61,389 bases of DNA from Chitinophagales bacterium (GTDB lineage Bacteria; Bacteroidota; Bacteroidia; Chitinophagales; Chitinophagaceae): contig JAAFJB010000008.1 of NCBI GenBank assembly GCA_013297995.1, forward strand, positions 1-61,389, in the 5' to 3' direction. A model generated the notes under the pieces. That model ran no database searches. It was not told the origin of the DNA and saw only the letters and a program-made list of their open reading frames with translations. The position numbers and the translations under genes are program-made. Shown here in pieces: positions 15,782 to 25,228 of this stretch (the first letter of the stretch is position 1; each line of letters starts with the position of its first letter).

Positions 15782-17173
15782 TTATAAAAGCAACCCTTGC
15801 AGAAAGAAGTAAGCAAAACTAAAATAAATGATCAGTCCCGTTACATCCACCAAAGTAGCTACAAAAGGAGCCGAAGAAACAGCGGGATCTGCTCCCAGCC
15901 TTTTCAAAACAATGGGTAACATAGATCCACTAAGGGTTCCCCAAAGCACTACGCCAATTAAAGAGAAGCCAACAGTAGCACCAATCATCATCCAGTGCGG
16001 CCCGTAAAGTTCTGGAACAATGGTATGCCAAATAGCTACCCTAAAAAAACCCAATAAGCCGAGTACCGTCCCCAATAATAAGCCGCTTATAATTTCTCTT
16101 CGCAGTACCCGCCACCAGTCGTTGATGCTGATTTCACCCACGGCCATTGCCTGGATAATTAAAGTAGAAGCCTGAGAACCACTATTACCTCCGCTAGAAA
16201 TGATGAGTGGAATAAACAAAGCCAAAATAACGGCTTTGGCAATCTCATCTTCAAAATATCCCATTGCAGTAGCGGTAAGTAATTCGCCAATAAAAAGAAT
16301 TACCAACCACATCACTCGTTTTCTAAATAATTTTAATAAGGGAATATCAAGGTAGGGTTCGTTCAAGGCTTCGGTACCTCCCATTTTCTGCATGTCTTCA
16401 CTAAACTCTTCGTTGGCTACCCATAGCATATCATCAATGGTTACAATGCCCAAGAGTATATTATTCTCATCCACCACTGGAAGGGCAACCCGATTGTTCA
16501 TTTTAAAAACTTGACTGGCATTTTCTTGGTCTTCATTCACTTTTAGTGAAACAACTCTGCCATCAATAATATCTTCTACTCGTTTATCGGGAGATGCCAG
16601 AATAATATCTCTGATACGCACATCGTCAATCAATTGACCTTGTGCATCAATTACATAAATCACGTCGATGGTCTCACTATTGCGGGCATATTTGCGAATG
16701 GTTTCAAAAACTTCTGCCATGCTATTATTGGCATAGATATATACATAATCTGGGGTCATTAAACGCCCCACACTATCTTCCGGATAACCCAATAAAGAAA
16801 GGGTGATTTTTCTTTCTTCGGGATCGAGTAATTTAATAAGGTCACGGATAGCTGCTTTGGGAAGTTCTTCTAAAAAGTCGGTTCTATCATCAGCAGGTAA
16901 CTCGTTGAGCAATTCGGCAGTTTTGGAGGAAGGCAGCTCTTTTACTATATCTTTCTGCTGTGCAATATCCAGAATTTTGAATACACTGGCAGCACGATGA
17001 ATGGCCATATTAGCAATAATCCTAGCTTCATATTCTGGATATTCGCTAATGAGATCGGCTACTTCACTAATATTTTGATCGTTTAAAAACTCCCTAATTT
17101 CAAGGGTATCTTCTTTGGCTAATAAAGCTTCAAATGATTCAAATAAATTGGGCTGTTCTAATTCTAAAGACAT
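15782..17173 (-). CDS. mgtE: Magnesium transporter MgtE
   Basis: MgtE is a Mg2+-gated magnesium channel of the inner membrane. The 463-residue protein has the usual order: an N-terminal superhelical domain (about 15-130, with LLNELPADDRTDFLEELP), a CBS pair (about 135-255, MTPDYVYIYANNSMAEVF and LPVVDENNILLGIVTIDD), a plug helix, and five membrane helices from about 285. SSGGNSGSQASTLIIQAMAVGE is the conserved pore-lining stretch, and the last helix ends near the C-terminus. The cytoplasmic domains sense internal Mg2+ and close the channel. Length is normal. It is not in an obvious operon. Confidence 0.95.
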   Translation of the reverse strand: MSLELEQPNLFESFEALLAKEDTLEIREFLNDQNISEVADLISEYPEYEARIIANMAIHRAASVFKILDIAQQKDIVKELPSSKTAELLNELPADDRTDFLEELPKAAIRDLIKLLDPEERKITLSLLGYPEDSVGRLMTPDYVYIYANNSMAEVFETIRKYARNSETIDVIYVIDAQGQLIDDVRIRDIILASPDKRVEDIIDGRVVSLKVNEDQENASQVFKMNNRVALPVVDENNILLGIVTIDDMLWVANEEFSEDMQKMGGTEALNEPYLDIPLLKLFRKRVMWLVILFIGELLTATAMGYFEDEIAKAVILALFIPLIISSGGNSGSQASTLIIQAMAVGEISINDWWRVLRREIISGLLLGTVLGLLGFFRVAIWHTIVPELYGPHWMMIGATVGFSLIGVVLWGTLSGSMLPIVLKRLGADPAVSSAPFVATLVDVTGLIIYFSFAYFFLQGLLL

Positions 17174-17214
17174 GCTTGCAATTTAAGGAAAGCGGTTGAA
17201 TAGAATATAATTAA

Positions 17215-18307
17215 TTACACCCCATTTTCTTTTTCTAGCATTAAATAGGCTTTAATAAAGCCATCAATTTCACCATCCATTACAGGCCCAATATTACCTA
17301 CTTCATAATCGGTTCTATGGTCTTTAATCATTTTATAGGGATGAAATACATAGCTGCGGATTTGGCTGCCCCATTCAATTTTTTTCTTACCTGCATTGGT
17401 AGCATTAATGGCTTCTTGTCGCTTCCGCAATTCTTCTTCATATAAGCGACTTTTTAGCATTTTCATAGCCAGTTCGCGGTTTTCCCCTTGGGTTCTAGCT
17501 TGCTGACATTCTACAATAAATCCACTGGGGATATGTTTCAGTCGCACTGCAGTTTCTACCTTATTTACATTCTGCCCCCCACTACCCCCACTTCTATAAA
17601 AAGCCCATTCAAGGTCACTGGGATTAACATTAATTTCAATACTATCATCAATTAAGGGATATACAAATACAGAAGCAAAAGAAGTATGCCTTCTGGCATT
17701 ACTATCGAAAGGAGAAATACGAACCAGCCGATGCACGCCACTTTCAGCTTTTAAAAAGCCATAAGCAAAGTCCCCATCAAATTGAAGCGTTACACTTTTA
17801 ATGCCAGCGCCATCACCCTCCTGTAAATCCATTTCTGTTATTTTCCAGCCTTGCTTTTCCCCATACATCAAATACATACGCATGAGTATTTGCGCCCAAT
17901 CTTGACTCTCCGTTCCACCCGCACCTGGATTGATTTGCAGCACGGCTGGCAACTCATCTTCTGGCTTGTTTAAAGTGCTTTTAAACTCAGCTTCGTCAAT
18001 TTGCAATATTGCCATATTAAAAGCCGCCCTTGTTTCATCTTCAGTTGCATCCCCAGATTTCCAGAAATCAAATAATAGGGCAAAATCTTCTACTGCAATA
18101 TCCAATTGCTTATAAAGTTTTAGCCAATATTCGTTTACCTTAATTTCCTTCATCACCGAAGTGGCTCGAGTATTATCGTTCCAGAAACCAGGAGAGAGAG
18201 ATAGTTGCTTATCTGTTTCTAACTTGTATAGTCTATTTTCAACGTCAAAGAAACCTCCTCAATACCAAAACACGGTCTCTTATATCTTTAATTTGATCAT
18301 TAGTCAT
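17215..18307 (-). CDS. prfB: Peptide chain release factor 2, with programmed +1 frameshift
   Basis: RF2 ends translation at UGA and UAA. The gene has two frames. The first starts at the ATG at 18307 and runs 20 codons ([20 protein letters not shown]) to an in-frame UGA at 18245-18247. The second continues from GAC at 18246 ([14 protein letters not shown]...) to the stop at 17215, giving about 363 residues in total, the normal RF2 length. The longest ATG-started frame begins only at 18156 and misses the N-terminus. The SPF codon-recognition motif ([15 protein letters not shown]) and the catalytic GGQ ([17 protein letters not shown]) are both present. Low RF2 slows termination at the UGA and favours the shift, an autoregulatory loop known from other bacteria. 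Confidence 0.96.
18244..18259 (-). promoter_or_regulatory. RF2 frameshift site with internal Shine-Dalgarno
   Basis: The minus strand reads AGGAGGTTTCTTTGAC. The slippery CTT (18248-18250) precedes the stop TGA (18245-18247) followed by C, and an AGGAGG (18254-18259) lies at the same spacing as in E. coli prfB. Pairing of AGGAGG with 16S rRNA pushes the ribosome forward by one base. It is one of very few strong Shine-Dalgarno sequences in this window. Confidence 0.95.
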
Positions 18308-18398
18308 GCAACAAAAGTACGAAAGAACAGCAAATGATTGTTATATAAGAAAAACATAGTACTTTTCAGTTGTTCCTACGAAAAGATTTCAGCATTTT

Positions 18399-18914
18399 AT
18401 GACAAAATTTTTACTATTTCTATTAAGCGGTTTATTGGCATTTGAATCAAATGCTCAAAATACGGAAGCACTGATTGCAGAGAATGCAACACATAGAAAA
18501 TTATTCCTAGTAAACGAAAAAGTAAAGGTGAAATTTAATGATTACGCAGTTACAAAGCGAATTGCAGGGCGAGTTGAAGCAGTAAGTACAGATAGTTTTT
18601 TCATTCGAGGCACTAAAAGAAGTACGAGACAAAAAATCACTGCCATTGCCATAAAAGACCTTAAAAAAGTAAAGCATTTTTACAAAGGAGGAAGAGCATT
18701 CACGGGTATGATAGCTATGGCAGGCGTAACCAGTGGATTGGTTATGATGGGCGATGCCATTACCAACGATGCCATCTTTTTTCCACAGGCTTCCATTGTA
18801 AATGCTGCTGCTACTATAGTTGCATCCCTACTACCCTATGCATTGGTAACACTCATTGAGCCATCGTATAGCACCAAAAGAAAATACTTGTTTAGGGGGA
18901 TGAAAGGAATTTAA
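18399..18914 (+). CDS. Exported protein of unknown function
   Basis: A 171-residue protein that I do not recognise. It has a signal peptide (MTKFLLFLLSGLLAFESNAQ), then a beta-rich segment (KVKVKFNDYAVTKRIAGRVEAVSTDSF and IRGTKRSTRQKITAIAIKDLKKV). The latter looks like the small SH3-like barrel often seen in Bacteroidota envelope proteins. Two hydrophobic stretches follow (FTGMIAMAGVTSGLVMMGDAI and IVNAAATIVASLLPYALVTLI), probably membrane-spanning or membrane-associated. It converges with the large NHL gene: the two stop codons are one base apart. Confidence 0.75.
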   Translation: MTKFLLFLLSGLLAFESNAQNTEALIAENATHRKLFLVNEKVKVKFNDYAVTKRIAGRVEAVSTDSFFIRGTKRSTRQKITAIAIKDLKKVKHFYKGGRAFTGMIAMAGVTSGLVMMGDAITNDAIFFPQASIVNAAATIVASLLPYALVTLIEPSYSTKRKYLFRGMKGI

Positions 18915-18915
18915 T

Positions 18916-21900
18916 TTACAGTTTAATAATTCTTCTGCTACCTATTATTTTTCCAACACCATTCACCAGTTCTATATTATAAACGCCTTTGGGCAATTGC
19001 GACATATCCAGATCATATAAAGTATTACCCGTGTTGGCCGTTGTAATTTTTCTATTAATAACTACCAGTCCTGTACTTGATACCACTTTTAAATAAGTGG
19101 CAGTATTGGAAATGGGAGTGAAAATTATTTTCGCAATATCTTGAACCGGATTGGGAAACAAATAAATGGTTTGGTTGATGGCAATATCCGCTTTAATGGC
19201 AATTGTATTAGATTCGGAAGCGCACAAATTAGTATCAATAATTTTTGCTGAATAATTCCCTACTGTTCCAAAAAAAACAGGCAGCAATCGTAAAGAATCG
19301 GGAACTGCATTTAAAAGAACTCCATTTCTGTACCATATTACCCTACTTATATTTCTTCCAGAATCAGCGCTTGCCATAAGCAAGGCTGTATCTCCAGGCA
19401 GTAGATTAGGCTTTGTTTTCAAAGTGAGTATTGCACCTGGCAGAGGATTTACGGTAACGTTTATTTTTTTTCTAGCACTTTCACAAGTTCCTGCAGTATT
19501 AATCCTTGAAACCCAAAAATCGGTTGATCCTGTAACAGCAGTATTCGGTAATGGGGAAATAGCCGAACCGATACCTCCATTTGCAGTTTTATACCAACGC
19601 AAACTATCTCCTACAGCTCCCAGTATTCGAGCAGAATCGCGCAAACAATATTGAATATTAAATACAGTAGGGTTAGCTGGAATAAAGCCACTATCTACTT
19701 TAAAATCTGGCGATTCAACGGCACATCCGCCATAGCTTTCTACTTTAGCAGTATAGATGCCTTTTTGTAAGGGGGTAACTCCAAATAAAGAATCTGTAGG
19801 GGCAAACTGCTGTACTCGAAAATTATTCATATCAGCAACAAACAGGTTGCCATTTAAATCGAGCATCGCATTGCCGGGACTATTTAGTTGTTCATTACTT
19901 GTACCCAATCTACCACCACCTGCAATTACTTCCCCAGAAACAGCTCCAATCGTCCATTTTTTTATTCGATTGGCCAAGCCGTTTTCCGTAATATACATCT
20001 GTTGGAAATTGTCTATAAAAATATTACTAGGCAGTATTAATTGATTGGAACTATCTCCTTTACCGGTTCCGCCAGCAACGGTAACGCCTAGTTTTTCACC
20101 TGGAATCCATTTTTGTATTCTATCATTTTGAGAATCAGCAATATAGATAGCTCCACTGGGATGCACAAAAACTCCTGTGGGTACACTAAGCTGATTGGGA
20201 GCAGCACCTGAAAAATTTCCTCCTGCTACCGTTTTGCCATTTACTGCACCTGGCTCCCATAATTGAATACGGGCATTCAATGCATCAGCAATATAGATAT
20301 TATTAAATGCGTCAACAAAAACCCCTGTAGGATAAGACAGCTGATCCAATCCAATACCCCTACCATTACCTCCTGCAACAGTAATGCCTACAGTATCACC
20401 CGCCATCCATTTCTGAATTCTGTCGTTTTCAGTATCGGCTATATAAATCGTATTTTCATTGTCCACAAAAATCCCAGATGGATTCTTTAACTGATTGGCC
20501 TTATTTCCTGCCCCCTTCCCGCCTGCTACTGTAATACCTGATGAAGCCCCTGGCAACCATTTCTGAATACGGTGGTTCCATTGGTCGCATATATACAAAA
20601 CGCCTTGTTGATTTACAAAAACAAAACTGGGTCTTCCAAACTTTGAAGAATCAATACCACCAACTAAACTTCCTGCTGCGGTAAAACCTAGTTTATTTAG
20701 TGAGGCAGTACTTGTTTTAAGCATTGTATTATTGAGCAACCAAGCGGCAGTTTTAAGACGCGGAACTGAGTTTACATTCAAGTCGGCTCCGCCTATACAA
20801 TTTTGTCCAATTACTTGAACTTTTGGCTGTTTATTTACGGTAATATTGATGGTTGCAGAAGCACTACAGCCATTCACAGGTGAGGTTGTAACCGTGTATT
20901 TGGTTGTAGCAATGGGAGAAGCCACTATACTATCTTGATCTGTTTTATTCAAACCCAAAGCGGGGGTCCACTTATAATTTGTACTACCGCTTACTGTAAT
21001 GTTAACCGAACTAGATTCGCAAATTGTGGTGGGGGATGCTTTTATTTTTAGCGCAGGAGCCATGGCTAAATTGGCGGTAGGAGATCCTGTAACACAACCA
21101 GAAAAAGATGAAGCCAATAGCGTATATGCTCCAGGAATGGTAGTTTGTAAAACGGTATCAACTGGGGTTCCTGGGGCAAATTTTTGTATACGATTATTCC
21201 TACTATCGGTAACGTATATTGAACCCATATTATCAAACACAATACCAGCTGGCAATTGCAACTGATTTAGGGCAGAGCCACCGCTGCCATTGGCGGAGCC
21301 AGCAACTGTATAACCTACACTATCAAAAAGTGCCCAGCGTTGTATTCTATTATTTCCCCTGTCTGCAATATACATATTACCGGTTGCGTCAACCGAAATT
21401 CCTGAGGGAGTATTCAATTGATTGGCTTTAACCCCCATTCCATTATTGCCTGCTACGGAGAACCCAAATAAGCTGTCTTTTCTAAAATAAATAATTCTAT
21501 GATTGCCCGCATCTGCAATGAATATATTATTGTTTGGATCTACAAAAATGCTTTGAGGGTTATTCAGTTTGAGGTTATCATTACCCGGTGTACCGTCACC
21601 TGCAACCGTTTTAACGGATCTCGCACCTACGCCCCATTTTTGTACGCGGTGATTGCCAGCGTCGGCAATATAAATATTTCCAATCGCATCTACATATACG
21701 CCCGTTGGAAAATTCAACTGAAAAGTGCTATTGCCAGCACCTGATCCTCCAGCAACAGTATTGCCTTTTGTACTGCCAGAAGGGAAGTATTGAATGCGGT
21801 GGTTGTTTTGATCGGCAACATAGATATTACCTTGAAAATCTACATATACACTGGTAGGATAGTTTAGCTGGTCACTCGCATTTCCCTCGCCTTTTCCACC

Positions 21901-23676
21901 AGCAATGGTAGTGCCAATTAAGTCTCCCGGCTTCCACAATTGAATTCTATGATTTACAGCATCCGCAATATAAATATTGCCTTTATTATCTACAAAGCTG
22001 CCCATGGGCAAATTCAGTTGAGCCGATGTATTTCCCATTCCATTACCACCAGCTACACTAGTAGCAACGGGAATAAACCCGGGAAATGAGGTTGCAACAG
22101 CCATAGTGGCGCCATTTCTATACCAAGTAATATTAGAGGCAGGAGTGCCGGTTAATTGTGCAGTAATTTTAGATGCATCGGGAGATGCACAATTGGTTGC
22201 AGTAATAAATGGCAAAGTGCGAGTGCCTACCCGAATAGCGGCACTGGTAAATGAAATACAGCCACTTGCATTGGTTGCAGTAATGCCATAATAGATTGAG
22301 GAATCTCCTTTTACCAAATAAATGCTATCATTTATTTTAGAAACACCAATAGCGGGAGTCCAGCTATAGTTACTTGCCCCTTTTAGCTTTATTTCTGTTA
22401 ATTCACCTACACATATAGCGGTTTTACCCAACACTTCAATGGGTGGTGTTTCACTTATATCAGCAATATTTGAAGTTTGTGCGCAGCCTGAAAAAGCATG
22501 GGCTACTGCCGTATATCTTCCCCCAATAAATGGAACAATACTAGTATTAATAGGTATAATAGAAATCTGCTGTACGCGTGCATTTTCTTGATCAAGCACA
22601 AATAGATTTCCTGATGCATCAAATGCAATTGCTGAAGGATTTTTTAATCGATCATTTTCCGAACCACTCAAACCCTCACCGCTTCCTGCCAATGTAGTTA
22701 CTTGAAAACCGTTTGCTGTAATGCGTTGCACGCGATGGTTGCCTGCATCAAGGGCATAAATATTTTGAAAAGCATCTACCAATACATCAATAGGCCTATT
22801 CAGTTGACCAGCGAATGCACCTCTCCCATATCCACCCAATACGGTAATTCCTTTAAAGCTACCCGGTACAAATTTTTGTATGCGATGATTGGCGGAATCT
22901 GCCACATACACATTGAACTGTTTATCTACACAAACTGCTTGGGGACTATTTAAATGCATTGAATCGTTGCCCGAACCAAAACCTCCTGCAACCAACTGGC
23001 CAATGCCACCACCCTGTGCCCACTTTACTATCCGATGATTGCCTTCATCGGCTATATACACAAATCCGGCATCATCAAGGTATACATCTTTGGGATTATT
23101 GAGTTGAGCCAAACCATTCCCTCTTCCATTACCACCTGCCACCAAAAAACCATTACTAGAACCGGGAGCAAAACGTAGAATTCTATTATTGTATTGATCG
23201 GTCACAAATAAGTTACCGAATGGATCTATAAAAATCCCTGCTGGTTTATTAATTTGATTAGATGCGGAGCCAGTTCCATTTCCACCTACAATACGTTGTC
23301 CGTCTAAATTGTTTTTATCGTAAGATACTATTCTAGAACGAATGGTATCTGCTATTAGAATAGCTCCATTATTATCAATAGCCAATCCTTGGGTTCCAGT
23401 AATTCTTTGTTGTGTGGAAGCTGTAATAGTTCCACTTACTGGAGTTACGGCCAATGTGGTCCATGTAACAGTGCTAGATTGAATGATGGAGTCGTTCACT
23501 TTCCAATCAATCCGAAAAGGGGTTCTACTAAATATACCTTGAACAATGCCATCGCCAGCACATTTGGGTGCTGAGATATTCACAAAAACGCATTGAGCTG
23601 CGGATTGCTGTGTAGTGAGCAATAGCAGCAGGAAAATGGATGGTATCCCCCAACAATTTATCAATGTCTTACTCAT
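18916..23676 (-). CDS. Giant secreted NHL-repeat protein with T9SS sorting domain
   Basis: I choose the ATG at 23676 (1586 aa), followed by a signal peptide (LLLLLTTQQSAAQ); an upstream start at 23724 adds 16 residues. Eighteen NHL repeats (pattern GNIYIADxxNHRIQKW, FVD, VAGGxGxG) fall into three groups of six, roughly at 23410-22555, 22080-21155 and 20655-19800. Each group should form a six-bladed beta-propeller. Between groups lie PKD- or Ig-like domains. Each propeller appears inserted inside an Ig-like unit: a WxxN(G/N) strand precedes it and a GxYTaxaxxxSGC strand follows it. A last Ig-like unit (WYRNGVLL to GNYSAKI) has no propeller. The C-terminus is a T9SS type A sorting domain (YLFPNPVQD to GSRRIIKL), so the protein is probably exported and anchored at the surface. 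The role is unknown; NHL propellers usually bind proteins, glycans or RNA. Confidence 0.9.
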   Translation of the reverse strand: MSKTLINCWGIPSIFLLLLLTTQQSAAQCVFVNISAPKCAGDGIVQGIFSRTPFRIDWKVNDSIIQSSTVTWTTLAVTPVSGTITASTQQRITGTQGLAIDNNGAILIADTIRSRIVSYDKNNLDGQRIVGGNGTGSASNQINKPAGIFIDPFGNLFVTDQYNNRILRFAPGSSNGFLVAGGNGRGNGLAQLNNPKDVYLDDAGFVYIADEGNHRIVKWAQGGGIGQLVAGGFGSGNDSMHLNSPQAVCVDKQFNVYVADSANHRIQKFVPGSFKGITVLGGYGRGAFAGQLNRPIDVLVDAFQNIYALDAGNHRVQRITANGFQVTTLAGSGEGLSGSENDRLKNPSAIAFDASGNLFVLDQENARVQQISIIPINTSIVPFIGGRYTAVAHAFSGCAQTSNIADISETPPIEVLGKTAICVGELTEIKLKGASNYSWTPAIGVSKINDSIYLVKGDSSIYYGITATNASGCISFTSAAIRVGTRTLPFITATNCASPDASKITAQLTGTPASNITWYRNGATMAVATSFPGFIPVATSVAGGNGMGNTSAQLNLPMGSFVDNKGNIYIADAVNHRIQLWKPGDLIGTTIAGGKGEGNASDQLNYPTSVYVDFQGNIYVADQNNHRIQYFPSGSTKGNTVAGGSGAGNSTFQLNFPTGVYVDAIGNIYIADAGNHRVQKWGVGARSVKTVAGDGTPGNDNLKLNNPQSIFVDPNNNIFIADAGNHRIIYFRKDSLFGFSVAGNNGMGVKANQLNTPSGISVDATGNMYIADRGNNRIQRWALFDSVGYTVAGSANGSGGSALNQLQLPAGIVFDNMGSIYVTDSRNNRIQKFAPGTPVDTVLQTTIPGAYTLLASSFSGCVTGSPTANLAMAPALKIKASPTTICESSSVNITVSGSTNYKWTPALGLNKTDQDSIVASPIATTKYTVTTSPVNGCSASATINITVNKQPKVQVIGQNCIGGADLNVNSVPRLKTAAWLLNNTMLKTSTASLNKLGFTAAGSLVGGIDSSKFGRPSFVFVNQQGVLYICDQWNHRIQKWLPGASSGITVAGGKGAGNKANQLKNPSGIFVDNENTIYIADTENDRIQKWMAGDTVGITVAGGNGRGIGLDQLSYPTGVFVDAFNNIYIADALNARIQLWEPGAVNGKTVAGGNFSGAAPNQLSVPTGVFVHPSGAIYIADSQNDRIQKWIPGEKLGVTVAGGTGKGDSSNQLILPSNIFIDNFQQMYITENGLANRIKKWTIGAVSGEVIAGGGRLGTSNEQLNSPGNAMLDLNGNLFVADMNNFRVQQFAPTDSLFGVTPLQKGIYTAKVESYGGCAVESPDFKVDSGFIPANPTVFNIQYCLRDSARILGAVGDSLRWYKTANGGIGSAISPLPNTAVTGSTDFWVSRINTAGTCESARKKINVTVNPLPGAILTLKTKPNLLPGDTALLMASADSGRNISRVIWYRNGVLLNAVPDSLRLLPVFFGTVGNYSAKIIDTNLCASESNTIAIKADIAINQTIYLFPNPVQDIAKIIFTPISNTATYLKVVSSTGLVVINRKITTANTGNTLYDLDMSQLPKGVYNIELVNGVGKIIGSRRIIKL

Positions 23677-23713
23677 GTTCATCATGCACAACGGGTAGTG
23701 ACAAAATAATATT

Positions 23714-23738
23714 CCATATAGCAATATATGCTATGTGG
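23714..23738. repeat. Hairpin between rnpB and the NHL gene
   Basis: CCATATAGCA (23714-23723) pairs with TGCTATGTGG (23729-23738) around five bases, with one G-U pair in the minus-strand RNA. It lies downstream of rnpB and 38 bases before the NHL start codon. It may be a backup terminator for rnpB or part of the NHL leader. Confidence 0.5.
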
Positions 23739-23757
23739 ACGGGGTGCGGATAAAAAA

Positions 23758-24107
23758 ACCATAAACCTCATAAGCCGGATTCTGTTTCAACTCCATCATT
23801 TATCTAGCCTACTTATTACTAAGCAGATCATGCTGCCTACCCTGGATCTTGGGCGAGCAGCCCTCAAACAATCCTTTACATGGCATTACAGTACCCAAGG
23901 TTTACCCGCAGCCTGTATTACTACTTGCCGCCGTGAGCTCTTACCTCACATTTTCACCTTTTCCACAGTTTTAAATTGTGGTAGTTATTTTCTGTGGCAC
24001 TCTCTCTTTCCTTTTACAGAAGCCGGCGTTTAACCGGTGGGTTGCTCTATACTGTCCGGACTTTCCTCTTTTTACCTAGGCAAAAAGCGATGGCTCGGGT
24101 TTATAGT
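23758..24107 (-). ncRNA. rnpB: RNase P RNA (type A)
   Basis: This is the catalytic RNA of RNase P, which matures tRNA 5' ends. The minus strand has the universal core pieces: GAGGAAAGTCCGGAC near the 5' end (about 24050-24070), a GGGTAAACC region (about 23895-23910), and ACAGAATCCGGCTTA near the 3' end (about 23770-23785). The P1 helix pairs ACTATAAACC at the 5' end with GGTTTATGGT at the 3' end, which fixes both ends within a few bases and gives about 350 nt. A run of T follows the 3' end. A TATATTTA box just upstream (24112-24119) is a possible -7 element. Confidence 0.95.
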
Positions 24108-24208
24108 GGGGTAAATATACACAATGCTTCCTTAATCTTACTTAAACAGCCAGTGAATAGCAATTTCAGGGTTTAAAATACCCATTACTTGGTAGTACAC
24201 ATCATGAC

Positions 24209-25228
24209 TTACTGAAAAAAAACTTGCGTAGCTCCATACCCAAATCTCGCATCATATTGATTAAAAAATTGCTTCACTTCGCGGCGGGTTTTGAGGTATT
24301 CATGGGTTTCTTCGCGAAGTTTTCCACTGCCTACACCATGAATCACAATCAGTTCGGGCTGTTTGTGGGCTACGGCAATATCCACCCATTTTTCCAGTTC
24401 GTTTAATTGAAGGGTAAGCATTTCAAAATTACTCATGGAGCTAAAATTGCTAGTGAGTTTTTCAATATGCAAATCAATTACAGAACGCGCGGGAGGCAAG
24501 TACTCTCTGGCTTTACCCGCATCGTAAACCTTATACCCTCTGGCTTTTAGACTGTCTAGCGGAAAAAATTCTGCCGCTTTATCGGGATATTTTTCAAACA
24601 GTGGATAAGAAAAACTGGGTTCATTGTTTTCCTTTAACGCCTCAATTTTTTGAAATACCTGTTTGGGTTTAAGTTTCAAAGCAGTTTCAAAATGATCTGC
24701 TTTATTTTTATCTTTTTTAGATAGGCTGAATTCTATTGAAAAAGAAGGCGTATCGTTCACCGCAGCAAAATCAATATCATGAATATAAAAGTCCTGAAAA
24801 GCTGGAATTTCATTGATGATTTGAAAATGATCAACCCCATTAAAGCTCTGTAAATATTTAAATTGATACGCGCAATCGGTTTTGTTTACCAAATAAATTT
24901 TTAGTTTTTCAACCACTTCATCATTAAAATCGTCGAGCGTAAATTTGGGAATAAACGATAACCAAACGCCAGCCGCTACCTTAATTTGGTTGGGCTGTGG
25001 CTTTTCTTTGGGAATTTGATCGATATATATTTTGGAGGCTATCTTGTTGGGGACTAATTTTTTCTCTGTAAATCTTTTAAAATAAGGAAAATCAATCTGA
25101 TCCATATAAGCTGGAAACTTTACGCCTCTTATTTCTATAAGCACCATTTTATCGTTGATGATTTCTATTACTTTACCTTCTTCATTACTTAGTAACACGA
25201 GAATATCGTCGCCTATTTGGTACTTCAT
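24209..25228 (-). CDS. DUF2027 / Smr-domain protein
   Basis: A 339-residue cytoplasmic protein. The N-terminal half begins with an SH3-like segment (IGDDILVLLSNEEGKVIEIIND) of the DUF2027 type known in Bacteroidota. The last 85 residues form a Smr domain with its DLHIEKL start and the nuclease-associated loop VIHGVGSGKLREETHEYL. Smr domains occur at the end of MutS2 and nick or cleave nucleic acids, including RNA on stalled ribosomes. This is not MutS2, because it has no MutS ATPase. The start codon overlaps the stop of the permease gene (ATGA), so the two are probably translationally coupled. Nothing in the sequences links their functions. Confidence 0.86.
   Translation of the reverse strand: MKYQIGDDILVLLSNEEGKVIEIINDKMVLIEIRGVKFPAYMDQIDFPYFKRFTEKKLVPNKIASKIYIDQIPKEKPQPNQIKVAAGVWLSFIPKFTLDDFNDEVVEKLKIYLVNKTDCAYQFKYLQSFNGVDHFQIINEIPAFQDFYIHDIDFAAVNDTPSFSIEFSLSKKDKNKADHFETALKLKPKQVFQKIEALKENNEPSFSYPLFEKYPDKAAEFFPLDSLKARGYKVYDAGKAREYLPPARSVIDLHIEKLTSNFSSMSNFEMLTLQLNELEKWVDIAVAHKQPELIVIHGVGSGKLREETHEYLKTRREVKQFFNQYDARFGYGATQVFFQ

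Noticed and set aside
17215..18307. prfB as a frameshifted pseudogene
   Set aside because: The in-frame UGA is at the conserved RF2 programmed frameshift site with AGGAGG and CTTTGAC, so the gene is intact.
18916..23676. Long DNA repeats in the NHL gene as a CRISPR or tandem-repeat locus
   Set aside because: The similarity is between protein repeats; the DNA units are diverged and coding throughout.
23728..24033. Plus-strand ORF of 101 codons opposite rnpB
   Set aside because: It is a chance frame on the complement of RNase P RNA, whose conserved core explains the sequence.
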